Assembly (NCBI RefSeq): GCF_043944905.1
Contig: NZ_JBIMSN010000050.1
Span: 1-64,000 of the forward strand
Origin: Antrihabitans spumae
Lineage (GTDB): Bacteria; Actinomycetota; Actinomycetes; Mycobacteriales; Mycobacteriaceae
Length of the DNA stretch: 64,000 bases
Direction of reading: 5' to 3'
Part shown: positions 44,676 through 54,316 of the stretch, piece by piece
Numbering within the stretch: the first letter of the stretch is position 1
Layout of the letters: the number at the start of each line of letters is the position of its first letter
Program-made: the position numbers and the translations under genes
Notes under the pieces: model-generated
The model's input: only the letters and a program-made list of their open reading frames with translations
Told to the model about the DNA's origin: nothing
Databases searched by the model: none

Positions 44676-46813
44676 CTGATCGTCGTGCCGGACTCGGGCC
44701 GCGCCGACTCCTGTAAGACGACCAAGGTGCGAGGGCCGACGGATACGTTGTCGCGCGCTACGTAGCGGACGTCTGAATCAGTCGGATCGACGTCGGTCGT
44801 CAACACCAGCTGCCACTCCGCGGCGAACTCGGCCGGCGGCATCGTGAAATCGAGCTGCTCCTCGGATGCGTTGAAGCACAGCACAAAAGAGTCGTCGACG
44901 ACCCGCTCACCACGGGCGTCGCTGTCCGGTATGCCCTGCCCGTTGAGATAGGCGGTGACAGAGAGACCGAACCCCGATTCCCAGTCCGCATCTGTCATTT
45001 CTTCGCCGTTCGGCGTGAACCACGCGATGTCGGGCAGATTCTCGGCGTCGCGGTGGCGAACAGGCAGACCATCGAAAAAGCGTCGCCGCCGAAACACTGG
45101 ATGCTTGGCCCGTAATTCCGATGCCGCGCTTGTGAATTCGATCAGACCCTTGTCGGCGTTCTCCCAGTCGATCCACGAAATCTCGTTGTCCTGACAGAAC
45201 ACGTTGTTGTTACCACCCTGAGTGCGGCCGAGTTCGTCGCCATGGCAGAGCATCGGTACACCCTCCGACAGCAGGGTCGTCGCGATGAAGTTGCGTTGTT
45301 GCCGCGCTCGCAGCGCGTTGATCTCCGGGTCGTCGGACGGACCTTCGACACCGCAGTTCCACGAACGGTTGTGACTCTCGCCGTCGTTGTTGTCCTCGCC
45401 GTTCGCGTCGTTGTGCTTCTCGTTGTAGGAAACCAAGTCGCGCAACGTAAATCCGTCGTGCGCTGTGACGAAGTTGATCGACGCGAACGGTCGGCGGCCG
45501 GTGCGCTCGTACAGATCGGCGGATCCGGTCAGTCGTGACGCGAACTCGCCGAGACTGGAGCGTTCACCGCGCCAGAAGTCGCGCACCGTGTCGCGGTACT
45601 TGCCGTTCCACTCGGTCCACTGGGGTGGAAAGTTGCCGACCTGATAGCCGCCAGGGCCGACGTCCCACGGTTCGGCGATCAGTTTCACCTGACTGACGAT
45701 GGGGTCCTGCTGGACCAATTCGAAGAACGTGGACAGACGGTCGACGTCGTAGAACTCGCGGGCCAATGTGGAGGCGAGATCGAAGCGGAAACCGTCGACG
45801 TGCATCTCGGTGACCCAGTACCGCAGCGAGTCCATGATCAGCTGAAGTGTGTGTGGGTGGCCGACATTGAGGCTGTTGCCGGTTCCGGTGTAGTCCATGT
45901 AATAGCGGTGGTCGTCGTCGACGGTCCGGTAGTAGGCCGCGTTGTCGATACCGCGCATCGACAGGGTGGGACCGAGGTGGTTGCCTTCGGCAGTGTGGTT
46001 GTAGACGACGTCGAGAATGACCTCGATGCCTGCTTCGTGCAGGGCCCGCACCATCGTTTTGAACTCTTGGACCTGCCCGCCGGGAGTGTCGCTCGCCATG
46101 TACTTCGGGTCGGGTGCGAAGAAGCCGATCGTGTTGTAGCCCCAGTAGTTCGACAGGCCCTTGTCGATAAGCGTGGAGTCGTTCGCGAAGTGGTGTACCG
46201 GCATCAACTCGATAGCGGTGATGCCGAGATGCCGTAGATGGTCCACGACGGCCGGGTGTGCAATCCCCGCATAGGTGCCACGAATTCGCTCGGGGATCTC
46301 GGGATGGGTTTGGGTCAACCCCTTGACGTGGGCTTCGTAGATAACCGTGTCGGCATAGGTGCGGCGTGGTGGTCGGTCGACGCCCCAGTCGAAAAAGGGA
46401 TTGATTACAATCGATTTCGGCATCCGAGCGGCGGAGTCTTCGTCGTTACGACTGTCGGGGTCGCCGAAGTTGTAGCTGAACAGGGACTGGTCCCATTCGA
46501 ACTGTCCGTCGATAGCTTTCGCGTAGGGATCGGCTAGCAACTTGTTCGGGTTGCAGCGATGTCCGTTCGCCGGATCGTAGGGTCCGTGCACTCGGTACCC
46601 GTACCGTTGCCCCGGCTGAACGTCGGGCAGAAAGGCATGCCAGACGAAGCCGTCCATCTCCGGCAACGCAATCTTCGTCTCGGCGCCTGCCTCGTCGAAC
46701 AGACACAACTCCACCCGGTCTGCGACCTCGCTGAACAAGGCGAAGTTGGTGCCGGATCCGTCGTACGTCGCGCCCAGTGGATAGGCATGGCCGGGCCACA
46801 CTACTTCGCTCAC
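44672..46813 (-). CDS. glgX: Glycogen debranching enzyme GlgX
   Basis: 713-residue GH13 isoamylase-type enzyme cutting alpha-1,6 branches of phosphorylase-limited glycogen. N-terminal CBM48-like domain (YPLGATYDGSGTNFALFSEVADRVELCLFD), then the barrel with VILDVVYNHTAEG, GFRFDLAS (nucleophile Asp), LIAEPWDVG (acid/base Glu) and FVTAHDGFTLRDL (third Asp). GTG 46813 is chosen to give MSEVVWPGHAYPLG; the open frame upstream runs antisense through furA. Divergent from furA. Ends tail-to-tail with the saccharopine-dehydrogenase-like gene. Confidence 0.95.
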   Translation of the reverse strand: MSEVVWPGHAYPLGATYDGSGTNFALFSEVADRVELCLFDEAGAETKIALPEMDGFVWHAFLPDVQPGQRYGYRVHGPYDPANGHRCNPNKLLADPYAKAIDGQFEWDQSLFSYNFGDPDSRNDEDSAARMPKSIVINPFFDWGVDRPPRRTYADTVIYEAHVKGLTQTHPEIPERIRGTYAGIAHPAVVDHLRHLGITAIELMPVHHFANDSTLIDKGLSNYWGYNTIGFFAPDPKYMASDTPGGQVQEFKTMVRALHEAGIEVILDVVYNHTAEGNHLGPTLSMRGIDNAAYYRTVDDDHRYYMDYTGTGNSLNVGHPHTLQLIMDSLRYWVTEMHVDGFRFDLASTLAREFYDVDRLSTFFELVQQDPIVSQVKLIAEPWDVGPGGYQVGNFPPQWTEWNGKYRDTVRDFWRGERSSLGEFASRLTGSADLYERTGRRPFASINFVTAHDGFTLRDLVSYNEKHNDANGEDNNDGESHNRSWNCGVEGPSDDPEINALRARQQRNFIATTLLSEGVPMLCHGDELGRTQGGNNNVFCQDNEISWIDWENADKGLIEFTSAASELRAKHPVFRRRRFFDGLPVRHRDAENLPDIAWFTPNGEEMTDADWESGFGLSVTAYLNGQGIPDSDARGERVVDDSFVLCFNASEEQLDFTMPPAEFAAEWQLVLTTDVDPTDSDVRYVARDNVSVGPRTLVVLQESARPESGTTIS

Positions 46814-46866
46814 ATGCCCGAAGGTACCCGCCGAGCGGTGTCGGGAAACCTTGGACTCTTGACTTA

Positions 46867-46880
46867 TCCCAGAATTGGGA
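46867..46880. promoter_or_regulatory. Putative FurA operator / furA promoter
   Basis: TCCCA-GAAT-TGGGA, a perfect inverted repeat beginning right after CTTGACTTA (a TTGACT -35-like box), 15 bases before furA ATG 46895. Mycobacterial furA-katG promoters carry a comparable AT-rich FurA site over a TTGACT promoter. Confidence 0.6.
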
Positions 46881-46894
46881 GCTTGATTGGTCGG

Positions 46895-47368
46895 ATGGCT
46901 CTGGCGTCGAACTACGTAGCGCAACTGCGCACGGCTGGCCTTCAGGTCACCGGCCCGCGGGTCGGGATCCTCGAGGCCGTCGGCGCGAACCCGCATGCCG
47001 ACACGGTGACGATCTTCGCTGCCATTCGTCTCACCCAACCGGAGGTGTCCCGGCAGACCGTGTACGACGTGTTGAATGCGCTCACAAGCGCGGGTCTCGT
47101 GCGCCGGATCCAGCCCGCCGGGTCGGTCGCTCGCTACGAGTCGCGGGTCGGTGACAACCACCACCACGTCGTATGTCGAGCGTGTGGCGTCATCGCCGAT
47201 GTCGATTGCGCCGTCGGCGCGGCGCCGTGTTTGACCCCATCCGAAAATGACGGTGGCGCAGTCGGTTTCGATATCGATGAGGCCGAAGTCATCTTCTGGG
47301 GTGTGTGCGCCGCATGCTCGACACCACAGGTTTCTGATCAGCCCAACAGCCCGAACCGGAGGGAATAA
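46895..47368 (+). CDS. furA: Ferric uptake regulator-family repressor FurA
   Basis: 157-residue Fur-family regulator: N-terminal winged helix (residues 1-80, QVTGPRVGILEAV, QPEVSRQTVYDVLNALTSAGLV) and a C-terminal dimer/metal domain with the NHHHVVCRACG zinc/iron-binding motif and a second CAAC pair near the end. In mycobacteria FurA represses itself and katG and responds to peroxide. It ends one base before katG, with the putative operator just upstream. Confidence 0.93.
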   Translation: MALASNYVAQLRTAGLQVTGPRVGILEAVGANPHADTVTIFAAIRLTQPEVSRQTVYDVLNALTSAGLVRRIQPAGSVARYESRVGDNHHHVVCRACGVIADVDCAVGAAPCLTPSENDGGAVGFDIDEAEVIFWGVCAACSTPQVSDQPNSPNRRE

Positions 47369-47369
47369 C

Positions 47370-49592
47370 GTGCCCGATCGACCGCCCAACCCGAACGAAC
47401 ATTCCGAGAGTGTGAGCGAAAGCGAAAACCCGGTTATCGCGTCGCCGACGCCGAAGACCAATTTGCGACCGCGGACCAACGCGGACTGGTGGCCCGAGCA
47501 GGTCGATCTCGACGTCCTGTACGAGAACACCCATCGCTCCAGCCCGTACGCCGCCGACTTCGACTACGCCGAAGAGGTAAAGACACTCGACTTCGAAGCG
47601 CTGAAAAGCGATGTCATCGCGCTGATGACGGAATCACAGGATTGGTGGCCAGCCGACTACAACCACTACGGCGGACTGTTCGTCAGGATGAGCTGGCACG
47701 CGGCGGGCACCTACCGCGTCGCAGACGGTAGGGGTGGCGGTGGGCACGGCGCACAGCGCTTCGCACCGCTGAACAGTTGGCCGGACAACGCCAGCCTGGA
47801 CAAGGCTCGTCGACTGCTGTGGCCGGTGAAGCAGAAGTACGGCAAGAAGATCTCCTGGGCCGACCTGCTGGTGTTCGCCGGCAACTGCGCCTACGAATCC
47901 ATGGGCCTGGAGACGTTCGGTTTCGCATTCGGACGCGAAGACATCTGGGAACCAGAGCAGATCTTCTGGGGTCCGGAGGACACGTGGCTCGGCGACGAAC
48001 GCTACAGCGACGAACGCGACCTGTCGGGTCCGCTCGGTGCCGTGCAGATGGGTCTCATCTACGTCAATCCCGAAGGGCCCAACGGTAATCCGGATCCGCT
48101 GAAGTCGGCGGTCGACATCCGCGAGACGTTCCGGCGGATGGCGATGAACGACGAGGAGACAGCAGCGCTCATCGTCGGTGGCCACACTGTCGGCAAGACG
48201 CACGGTGCCGGCCCGGCCGACGAGCACATCGGTCCGGAGCCGGAAGGTTGTCCTGTGCAGTTCCAGGGAATCGGCTGGAACTCCACCTTCGGCACCGGCG
48301 TCGGTAAGGATGCGATCACCAGTGGCCTCGAGGTCGTGTGGACGCCGACGCCGACCAAGTGGGACAACACGTATCTGGAGATGCTGTACGGCTACGAATG
48401 GGAGCTGACCGAAAGCCCCGCGGGTGCCAAACAGTGGACCGCCAAGGATGCCGACGCGATCATCCCGGACCCGTTCGACGGTCCGGCTCGCAAACCGACG
48501 ATGCTGACCTCGGACCTGGCACTACGGGCCGATCCCGTCTACGAGCAGATCACGCGTCGCTGGCTGGAACATCCGGAGGAGATGACCGAGGCGTTCGGCA
48601 AGGCCTGGTACAAACTGCTGCACCGTGACATGGGACCGGCTTCACGCTTCGTCGGTCCGTGGGTTCCCGAGCAGCAGCTGTGGCAGGACCCGGTTCCCGC
48701 TGTCGATCACGAGTTGCTCGGCGACGCCGATGTCGAGGCCCTCAAGGCCAAGATCCTCGACTCGGGATTGTCTGTGCAGCAACTGGTTTCGACGGCCTGG
48801 TCGGCGGCGTCGAGCTTCCGCGGCACCGACCTCCGTGGCGGTGCAAACGGCGGCCGAATTCGTCTGGAACCGCAGAAGAGTTGGCAGGTCAACGATCCCG
48901 CTGAGCTGTCGGGTGCGCTTGCGACGCTGGAGCAGGTGCAGCAGGACTTCAACGGGTCGCTGTCTGATGGCAAGAAGGTCTCCTTTGCCGACGTAGTTGT
49001 GCTCGCAGGATCGGCGGCGATCGAGAAGGCCGCCAAGGATGCCGGACACGACGTCACGGTGCCGTTCGCGCCGGGTCGAACGGACGCGACGCAGGACGAG
49101 ACCGATGTCGAGTCGTTTGCTTGGCTCGAGACGAACGCCGACGGGTTCCGCAACTATCTGCAGGAGGGTGAGAAGCAGCCTGCCGAGCGACTGCTGTTGG
49201 AGAAGGCCTACCGGCTGACGCTGACAGCGCCGGAGATGACGGTCCTCGTCGGCGGGTTGAGGGCGCTCGGCGCCAATCACAGTGGCACCAGGCACGGCGT
49301 CTTCACCGATCGGCCGGGACTCTTGACGAACGATTTCTTCAAGAACCTGCTCGACATGAATACGCAGTGGAAGGTGTCGGAGTCGACGGAGAACGTCTAC
49401 GAGGGTCGGGATCGCAAGACCGGTGAGCCGAAATGGACTGCGACCGCGGTCGATCTCGTCTTCGGGTCGAACTCGATCCTGCGTTCGCTGGCAGAGGTTT
49501 ACGCTCTTGCAGACGCCGACGAGAAGTTCGTTTCCGACTTCGTCGCGGCGTGGACCAAAGTGATGAACGCGGATCGGTTCGATCTCGACTGA
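47370..49592 (+). CDS. katG: Catalase-peroxidase KatG
   Basis: 740-residue bifunctional haem catalase-peroxidase. Distal site RMSWHAAGTYR (Arg-Trp-His), GLIYVNPEGPNG (Tyr) and FRRMAMND (Met) make the Met-Tyr-Trp crosslink, and GGHTVGKTHGAGP holds the proximal histidine; the C-terminal half is the degenerate second domain. GTG 47370 follows the furA stop after one base and is preceded by GGAGGGAA. In actinobacteria this enzyme protects from peroxide and activates isoniazid. Confidence 0.96.
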   Translation: MPDRPPNPNEHSESVSESENPVIASPTPKTNLRPRTNADWWPEQVDLDVLYENTHRSSPYAADFDYAEEVKTLDFEALKSDVIALMTESQDWWPADYNHYGGLFVRMSWHAAGTYRVADGRGGGGHGAQRFAPLNSWPDNASLDKARRLLWPVKQKYGKKISWADLLVFAGNCAYESMGLETFGFAFGREDIWEPEQIFWGPEDTWLGDERYSDERDLSGPLGAVQMGLIYVNPEGPNGNPDPLKSAVDIRETFRRMAMNDEETAALIVGGHTVGKTHGAGPADEHIGPEPEGCPVQFQGIGWNSTFGTGVGKDAITSGLEVVWTPTPTKWDNTYLEMLYGYEWELTESPAGAKQWTAKDADAIIPDPFDGPARKPTMLTSDLALRADPVYEQITRRWLEHPEEMTEAFGKAWYKLLHRDMGPASRFVGPWVPEQQLWQDPVPAVDHELLGDADVEALKAKILDSGLSVQQLVSTAWSAASSFRGTDLRGGANGGRIRLEPQKSWQVNDPAELSGALATLEQVQQDFNGSLSDGKKVSFADVVVLAGSAAIEKAAKDAGHDVTVPFAPGRTDATQDETDVESFAWLETNADGFRNYLQEGEKQPAERLLLEKAYRLTLTAPEMTVLVGGLRALGANHSGTRHGVFTDRPGLLTNDFFKNLLDMNTQWKVSESTENVYEGRDRKTGEPKWTATAVDLVFGSNSILRSLAEVYALADADEKFVSDFVAAWTKVMNADRFDLD

Positions 49593-49669
49593 TCGGCACG
49601 TGGTTACGGCGTCCGGCGGGCTGAGCGCCCGTTGGGCGCCGTAGCGGCATCGAGACGAGAGGGCGCGCT

Positions 49670-50818
49670 ATGAGCCGCGAATGGCTGGTAGTGGTCAATC
49701 TCGGATCGTTCGCGATGATCGGCATCGCACTGGTCTTCGTCGTGCTCTGGGCGATCGACCGAAGTCGGGTGCATGCACTCCTGTTCGCGGTGATGATCGC
49801 GCTGTACTTCGCGGGGAACCTGGTGCTGTCGGTGCACGCCGATATCGCGTTGCTGGCCTCGATCCACGGCATCATCTTTCCGATCGCGTTTCTAATACTC
49901 GTCGAAGGTCTGCTGCGGCGATCAGGTCAGCAGCTGGGGCGCACCAGCGCGATTGCATTTGCCGTCGTCCTGGCTGTCGTGGTCTGGTTCTTCGCCTACG
50001 TGACGCCACTGATGGTCGGGCGGATCATCGCGCAGAACCTTGGTGGCGGCGTGCTGCTTCTCTATGCGGCGCTCAGATTGCGTGCGTCCGCGAGGCGACT
50101 CGCTGATCGCGTAACCGTGACCGCAACAACAGTGTTGGGTCTCGCACTGTTCGTCAACGTGGCGCTTGCGCCGTTCTCCGAGGTGCCGCGTGAGATCACG
50201 ACCGACGCCGAAATGGACGCCTATCTCGCGTCTCCACTGGAAATAGGCTTGATCGTTGCAAGTGCAGTCCTGCTTCCGGCGCTCCTCGTGACGCTGCTCG
50301 CAGTCACCATCGTCGACCTCGTTGCCGACCTGCGATATCAGCGCGATCGGGACGAACTCACCGGCCTGCTGAACAGGCGTGGGTTCATCGAACAAGCCCA
50401 ACTGACTTTGAAACGAGCGCCGGTGAGCACGTTGATCCTGGCGGATCTCGACTTCTTCAAGGAGGTCAACGACGCGCTTGGCCACGCAGGCGGTGACCAC
50501 GCGCTGGCGACCTTCGCGGGCGTACTTCGAACGGCACCCGATGTCGGTCAGGTTTCGGGCCGAATCGGTGGCGAGGAGTTCGCTGTGCTCTTGCCCGACA
50601 GCGAAGCGTGCGCAGCCATGGAGTTTGCGGAGTCGATTCGTGAACGTGTTGCAGCGACATCGATTTCGTACGGAGGAGCGACCACCACGCTCACAGCGAG
50701 CTTCGGTATCGCAACCGTCGAGCCGCTGATGTCGTTGCCCGCCTTGATGGACGCCGCCGACCGCGCGTTGTATGCGGCGAAAGCCAAGGGACGCAACTGC
50801 ACGGCAGTCAAAGATTGA
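49670..50818 (+). CDS. Membrane-bound diguanylate cyclase (GGDEF-type, GGEEF)
   Basis: 382 residues: six to seven N-terminal membrane helices (residues about 5-220) and a C-terminal GGDEF domain (about 225-382) with RDELTGLLNRRGF, LADLDFFKEVND (metal Asp) and the active-site loop RIGGEEFAVLLPD. GGEEF is a competent variant, so c-di-GMP synthesis is expected. No PAS or EAL domain. It follows katG by 77 bases in the same direction. Confidence 0.92.
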   Translation: MSREWLVVVNLGSFAMIGIALVFVVLWAIDRSRVHALLFAVMIALYFAGNLVLSVHADIALLASIHGIIFPIAFLILVEGLLRRSGQQLGRTSAIAFAVVLAVVVWFFAYVTPLMVGRIIAQNLGGGVLLLYAALRLRASARRLADRVTVTATTVLGLALFVNVALAPFSEVPREITTDAEMDAYLASPLEIGLIVASAVLLPALLVTLLAVTIVDLVADLRYQRDRDELTGLLNRRGFIEQAQLTLKRAPVSTLILADLDFFKEVNDALGHAGGDHALATFAGVLRTAPDVGQVSGRIGGEEFAVLLPDSEACAAMEFAESIRERVAATSISYGGATTTLTASFGIATVEPLMSLPALMDAADRALYAAKAKGRNCTAVKD

Positions 50819-50865
50819 TCGATTCGTTTATATCGGGTTCACAGGGTGGTCCGTACATTCGGGCC

Positions 50866-52524
50866 ATGAATCGACACGGAGCAGCGTTGATCATCGGCGT
50901 GACAATGCTTGCGGGGGCTTGCACCGCCGACTCCGATTCCCCTGCGTCAGTGCCGCATCGGTCGATCGAGTGCTCGGAGACGGCGTCGGGATTCGATGCC
51001 TGGGCGGCGGCCGGGTTCAGCGGAACCATCGCCATCTCGACCGGCGGCATGCAGGACTGTTCGCTCGCCTACGGCAACACGACTGACACTGTGTTCAGCG
51101 TCGGGTCGATCACCAAATCCTTCACTGCCGCAGCCGTTTTCGCTCTCATCGACGACGGCAAGCTGTCGACCGAGGATCGGGCCGGCGACCTCGTTCCCGA
51201 CCTCGGTGGACCTGTCGCCGACGCCACCGTTGCCCAGCTGTTGACCCACACGAGCGGGTTGACCGGCAACCATGGCAGCGACGAACAGCCCCTCGGACGC
51301 GACGAGGCACTGGCCGCGATCAGCAAGCTCGGAGTCGCCTTCGCGCCGGGTTCGGACGTGCTCTACTCCAACGCGGGCTACACGTTGCTTGCGCTGATCA
51401 TCGAGGAGACATCCGGGATGTCCTACCGTGACTTCATGGTCACGAGGGTCCTTACTCTTCCGGACGGCCACATCGCGGGTGGGTTCTGGGACGGCAACCC
51501 GGCGGCACCGGGTCCTCGGGCGGTCGGGCTGCTCGACGACGGCTCGAGCGGTGCGACGGGAGACTTCGCCGGTCCACACTGGGCGCTGGACGGCAACGGT
51601 GGGTTGGCGATGACCACCCGCGATCTGGCTTCCTGGACTCACGCACTGTTCGCCGGGCAGGTGGTATCGCCGGACGCTGTGGAACGCATCAGCACTCCTG
51701 TGTTCGACGTCGGTGAGGGAAGGTCCGAGACACCCGGCTGGGTTGCGCTGAACGACACGGTGTTCGGTGAGCCTGGACTGGCCGCCGCTGGGGGAGGCGA
51801 CAGCACAGGTCACAATGCAGTTGTGGTCTGGCTGCCGAGCAGTGAGCGGGTCGTCGCAATAGCGTCGAACACCGCGAAGGTGACGGCAGAGGAACTTCTT
51901 CGGGCGGTCGGCCCTGCCTTGGTCGCGGGCGACCCACTTCCCACACCCCGCGACGACGAGGTCGCCTTGGATTCGGGCGCGCTCGATGCCGTCGTCGGCC
52001 GCTACGAGCTCGACGCTGGCGGCTCGTTCGAGGTCTCTTCACGGGACGCGCGCTTGGTCGTCACGGCAGCCGGCACCGAGGCCGTGACAGCGTTGTTCCC
52101 GATTCCCGACGACATAGGTGCGTCGAGGGTCGCCGAGCACGAGGCGGACGTGCTGGCGCTGCTGGCCGGTGCGACCGACGAAGGTCGCGACGAGCGGAAG
52201 GCATTGGAAACAGACATCGGGACGCTCGACGACGTCGAACTCGCCGGAACGCTGTTCGACGACGGCGAACTCCGCACGTACGTGACCGTCACATCGGGTA
52301 ACGAGACCGCTGTGGTCTGGTACGCCCTCGACGAGGAAGGCAGCGTCGCCGCGGTCGAGATCACCGACCGCCTGCCGTCTCGCTCGTTCGTCTCGACCAC
52401 GGGCGGCTTTCGCCCCGACGAGCCAAGCGCATCCGAGCCGACGATCGCCTTCGACGACAACCGCATGACACTGTCGGGCCCGGATGGGGCGACAACAACC
52501 ACGGCCGCCCGGTCGGCGCGCTGA
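50866..52524 (+). CDS. Beta-lactamase-family serine hydrolase, lipoprotein
   Basis: 552 residues. A lipoprotein signal ends in the lipobox LAGAC near residue 19. The serine hydrolase domain (about 40-350) has the SITK SxxK motif, YSNAGY (YxN) and a late GGGDSTGHNAVVVWLP element; the last 170 residues form a separate acidic domain. Membrane-anchored penicillin-binding/carboxypeptidase-like activity or an esterase are the options. ATG 50866 begins the signal peptide. A response regulator gene starts 6 bases after its stop, so the three genes to 54253 look like one operon. Confidence 0.88.
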   Translation: MNRHGAALIIGVTMLAGACTADSDSPASVPHRSIECSETASGFDAWAAAGFSGTIAISTGGMQDCSLAYGNTTDTVFSVGSITKSFTAAAVFALIDDGKLSTEDRAGDLVPDLGGPVADATVAQLLTHTSGLTGNHGSDEQPLGRDEALAAISKLGVAFAPGSDVLYSNAGYTLLALIIEETSGMSYRDFMVTRVLTLPDGHIAGGFWDGNPAAPGPRAVGLLDDGSSGATGDFAGPHWALDGNGGLAMTTRDLASWTHALFAGQVVSPDAVERISTPVFDVGEGRSETPGWVALNDTVFGEPGLAAAGGGDSTGHNAVVVWLPSSERVVAIASNTAKVTAEELLRAVGPALVAGDPLPTPRDDEVALDSGALDAVVGRYELDAGGSFEVSSRDARLVVTAAGTEAVTALFPIPDDIGASRVAEHEADVLALLAGATDEGRDERKALETDIGTLDDVELAGTLFDDGELRTYVTVTSGNETAVVWYALDEEGSVAAVEITDRLPSRSFVSTTGGFRPDEPSASEPTIAFDDNRMTLSGPDGATTTTAARSAR

Positions 52525-52530
52525 CCGATC

Positions 52531-53201
52531 ATGCGGATACTGCTCGTCGAAGACGAAACCGCACTGGCGGAGGTGGTTGCCCTCGGTCTGCGGAACGAGG
52601 CCTACGCCGTCGATGTGGTCGGCACCCTCGCCGCTGCCGACGAGCTGCTGCGGATCGTCGACTTCGACGTCGCCTGCATCGATCTCGGACTACCCGACGG
52701 CGACGGTCTCGACTTGATTCGCCGCCTCGCCACCGACCCCGACCTCTGCAGGCCCCGCCGGATCATCGTGCTGACCGCCCGCGACGCGGTGACCGACAGG
52801 GTCGCCGGACTCGACGCCGGTGCGGACGACTATCTAGTAGAGCCGTTCGCGTTCCCGGAGCTGGTGGCCGGCTGCGCGCTCTCGGGCGGCGCCGCGACGG
52901 GCACGGTGCCGTGCTCGAAGTAGGTGACGTAACCATCGACGTCGCTACCCATCAGGTATGGCGGGCCGGCACCGAAGTGCCACTGACGGCAAGGGAATTC
53001 GCGCTGCTTCGCTACTTCATGCACCACCCCGGTGAGGTGCTGTCGCTCGGCGACCTGCTCGAGCACGTGTGGGACGCCAACGCCGACCCGTTCACGTCGT
53101 CGCCCCGAGTCATTCTGAGTCGGCTTCGCCGCAAACTCGGCACGCCCGCACCGATCGTGACGGTCACCAATGTCGGGTATCAGTTAGTGAGCCAGGCATG
53201 A
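52531..53201 (+). pseudogene. OmpR/PhoB-type response regulator, frameshifted (probable sequence error), K-to-E in receiver
   Basis: Receiver domain MRILLVEDETALAEVVALG with phospho-acceptor in DVACIDLGLPDGDG and IIVLTARD, then DDYLVEPFAFPELVA. The frame then fails at 52868-52869 (GCC-GG); adding one C restores ARLRALGRRR-like linker and joins the DNA-binding domain at LEVGDVTIDVATHQVW through RVILSRLRRKLG to the end, giving a normal 223-residue protein. The invariant receiver lysine (usually KPF) reads E here. Overlaps the histidine kinase by 4 bases. Confidence 0.86.
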
Positions 53202-54253
53202 AGCGGGTGTGGGGTTCGTTGCGAGTCCAGCTTGCCGTGTTCGGATTTCTGGCCATCTATCTGCCGCTTCTGCTCGTCGTGGCGGTGTCGGTCGCCGTCG
53301 AGGCGGAGGTTGTCGTCGGTTCCGCCGTCGCCGACGAGGCCGTCAGTCAACGGTCGCCATGGCTCACGATCACAGTCATCGCGTTGGGACCGGTCGCAGC
53401 CGTGTCGGCGTGGTGGTTGGCGGGTCGAGCCGTCCGGCCCATCGACCGAATCCGCCGGGTAGCCGAAGACATCGAAGGCTCCGACCTCGCCAGGCGGATC
53501 GGCCACCGACACGGCCCGACCGAGGTGGCCGCGCTGGCCGCCGCTTTCGACGCCATGCTCGACCGCCTGCAGCAGTCCGCTGACACACAGCGTCGACTTG
53601 TCGAAGAAGCCAGCCACGAACTCCGCACCCCGCTCGCCGTGGTGATCACCACTGCCGACGTCGTGCTAGCCCACCCCGAACCCACCGTCGACGCGTACCG
53701 CGAGAACACCGAACGTATGAAGGTCGCCGCCGAGCGGATGCATACCACCATCGACGCATTGCTGGCCGATGCCCGCAGCCGGGCCCGCACCCTCGATCGC
53801 CGACCGGCCGACCTCGCCGCGATCGCCCGCGATGTGGCCGACCAGGCACAGGCGTTGGCGCAGGCCAAGGCGGTGGACGTGTCGTTGATTGGACCGGCCG
53901 CCCTCACCTGCTCGGTCGACGAGGTGACGATGCGCCGCGCGTTGGCCAATCTTGTCGACAACGCGGTGCGGTTCGCGCCCGGTGACTCCACGGTCGCCGT
54001 GACCGTCACGGCGACCGCCACGCACGCCGCCGTCACGATCACCGACCATGGCCCTGGCATTCCCGCCGCCGACCAACCCCACATTCTCGAACGCTTCTGG
54101 ACCAGCAGCGACGGGACCGGAACCGGACTCGGCCTGCCGATCGCCGATCACGTCGCCCGCGCCCATGGCGGCTACCTCACCGTTGTCTCGCCAGGATCGA
54201 GCGGCGCCGGCTGCGAGGTCACATTGGCCGTGCCCCGAGGTAGAGAAAGCTGA
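53198..54253 (+). CDS. Two-component sensor histidine kinase
   Basis: 351 residues: two membrane helices (about 12-35 and 52-73) with a very short extracellular loop, a HAMP domain (RAVRPIDRIRRVAEDIEG), the H-box EEASHELRTPLAVVITTAD with the phospho-acceptor histidine, and the ATPase domain with LVDNAVRFAPG (N-box), DHGPGIP and GTGLGLPIADHVARAHGG. The small loop suggests sensing within the membrane or through the lipoprotein hydrolase encoded upstream. ATG 53198 overlaps the response regulator stop. Confidence 0.93.
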   Translation: MKRVWGSLRVQLAVFGFLAIYLPLLLVVAVSVAVEAEVVVGSAVADEAVSQRSPWLTITVIALGPVAAVSAWWLAGRAVRPIDRIRRVAEDIEGSDLARRIGHRHGPTEVAALAAAFDAMLDRLQQSADTQRRLVEEASHELRTPLAVVITTADVVLAHPEPTVDAYRENTERMKVAAERMHTTIDALLADARSRARTLDRRPADLAAIARDVADQAQALAQAKAVDVSLIGPAALTCSVDEVTMRRALANLVDNAVRFAPGDSTVAVTVTATATHAAVTITDHGPGIPAADQPHILERFWTSSDGTGTGLGLPIADHVARAHGGYLTVVSPGSSGAGCEVTLAVPRGRES

Positions 54254-54316
54254 TCGCCGTTCGTCGCTTTGGTAGGAGGGGTTCCGAACTTCTCCAACGA
54301 GCGGAAGGATGACGTC

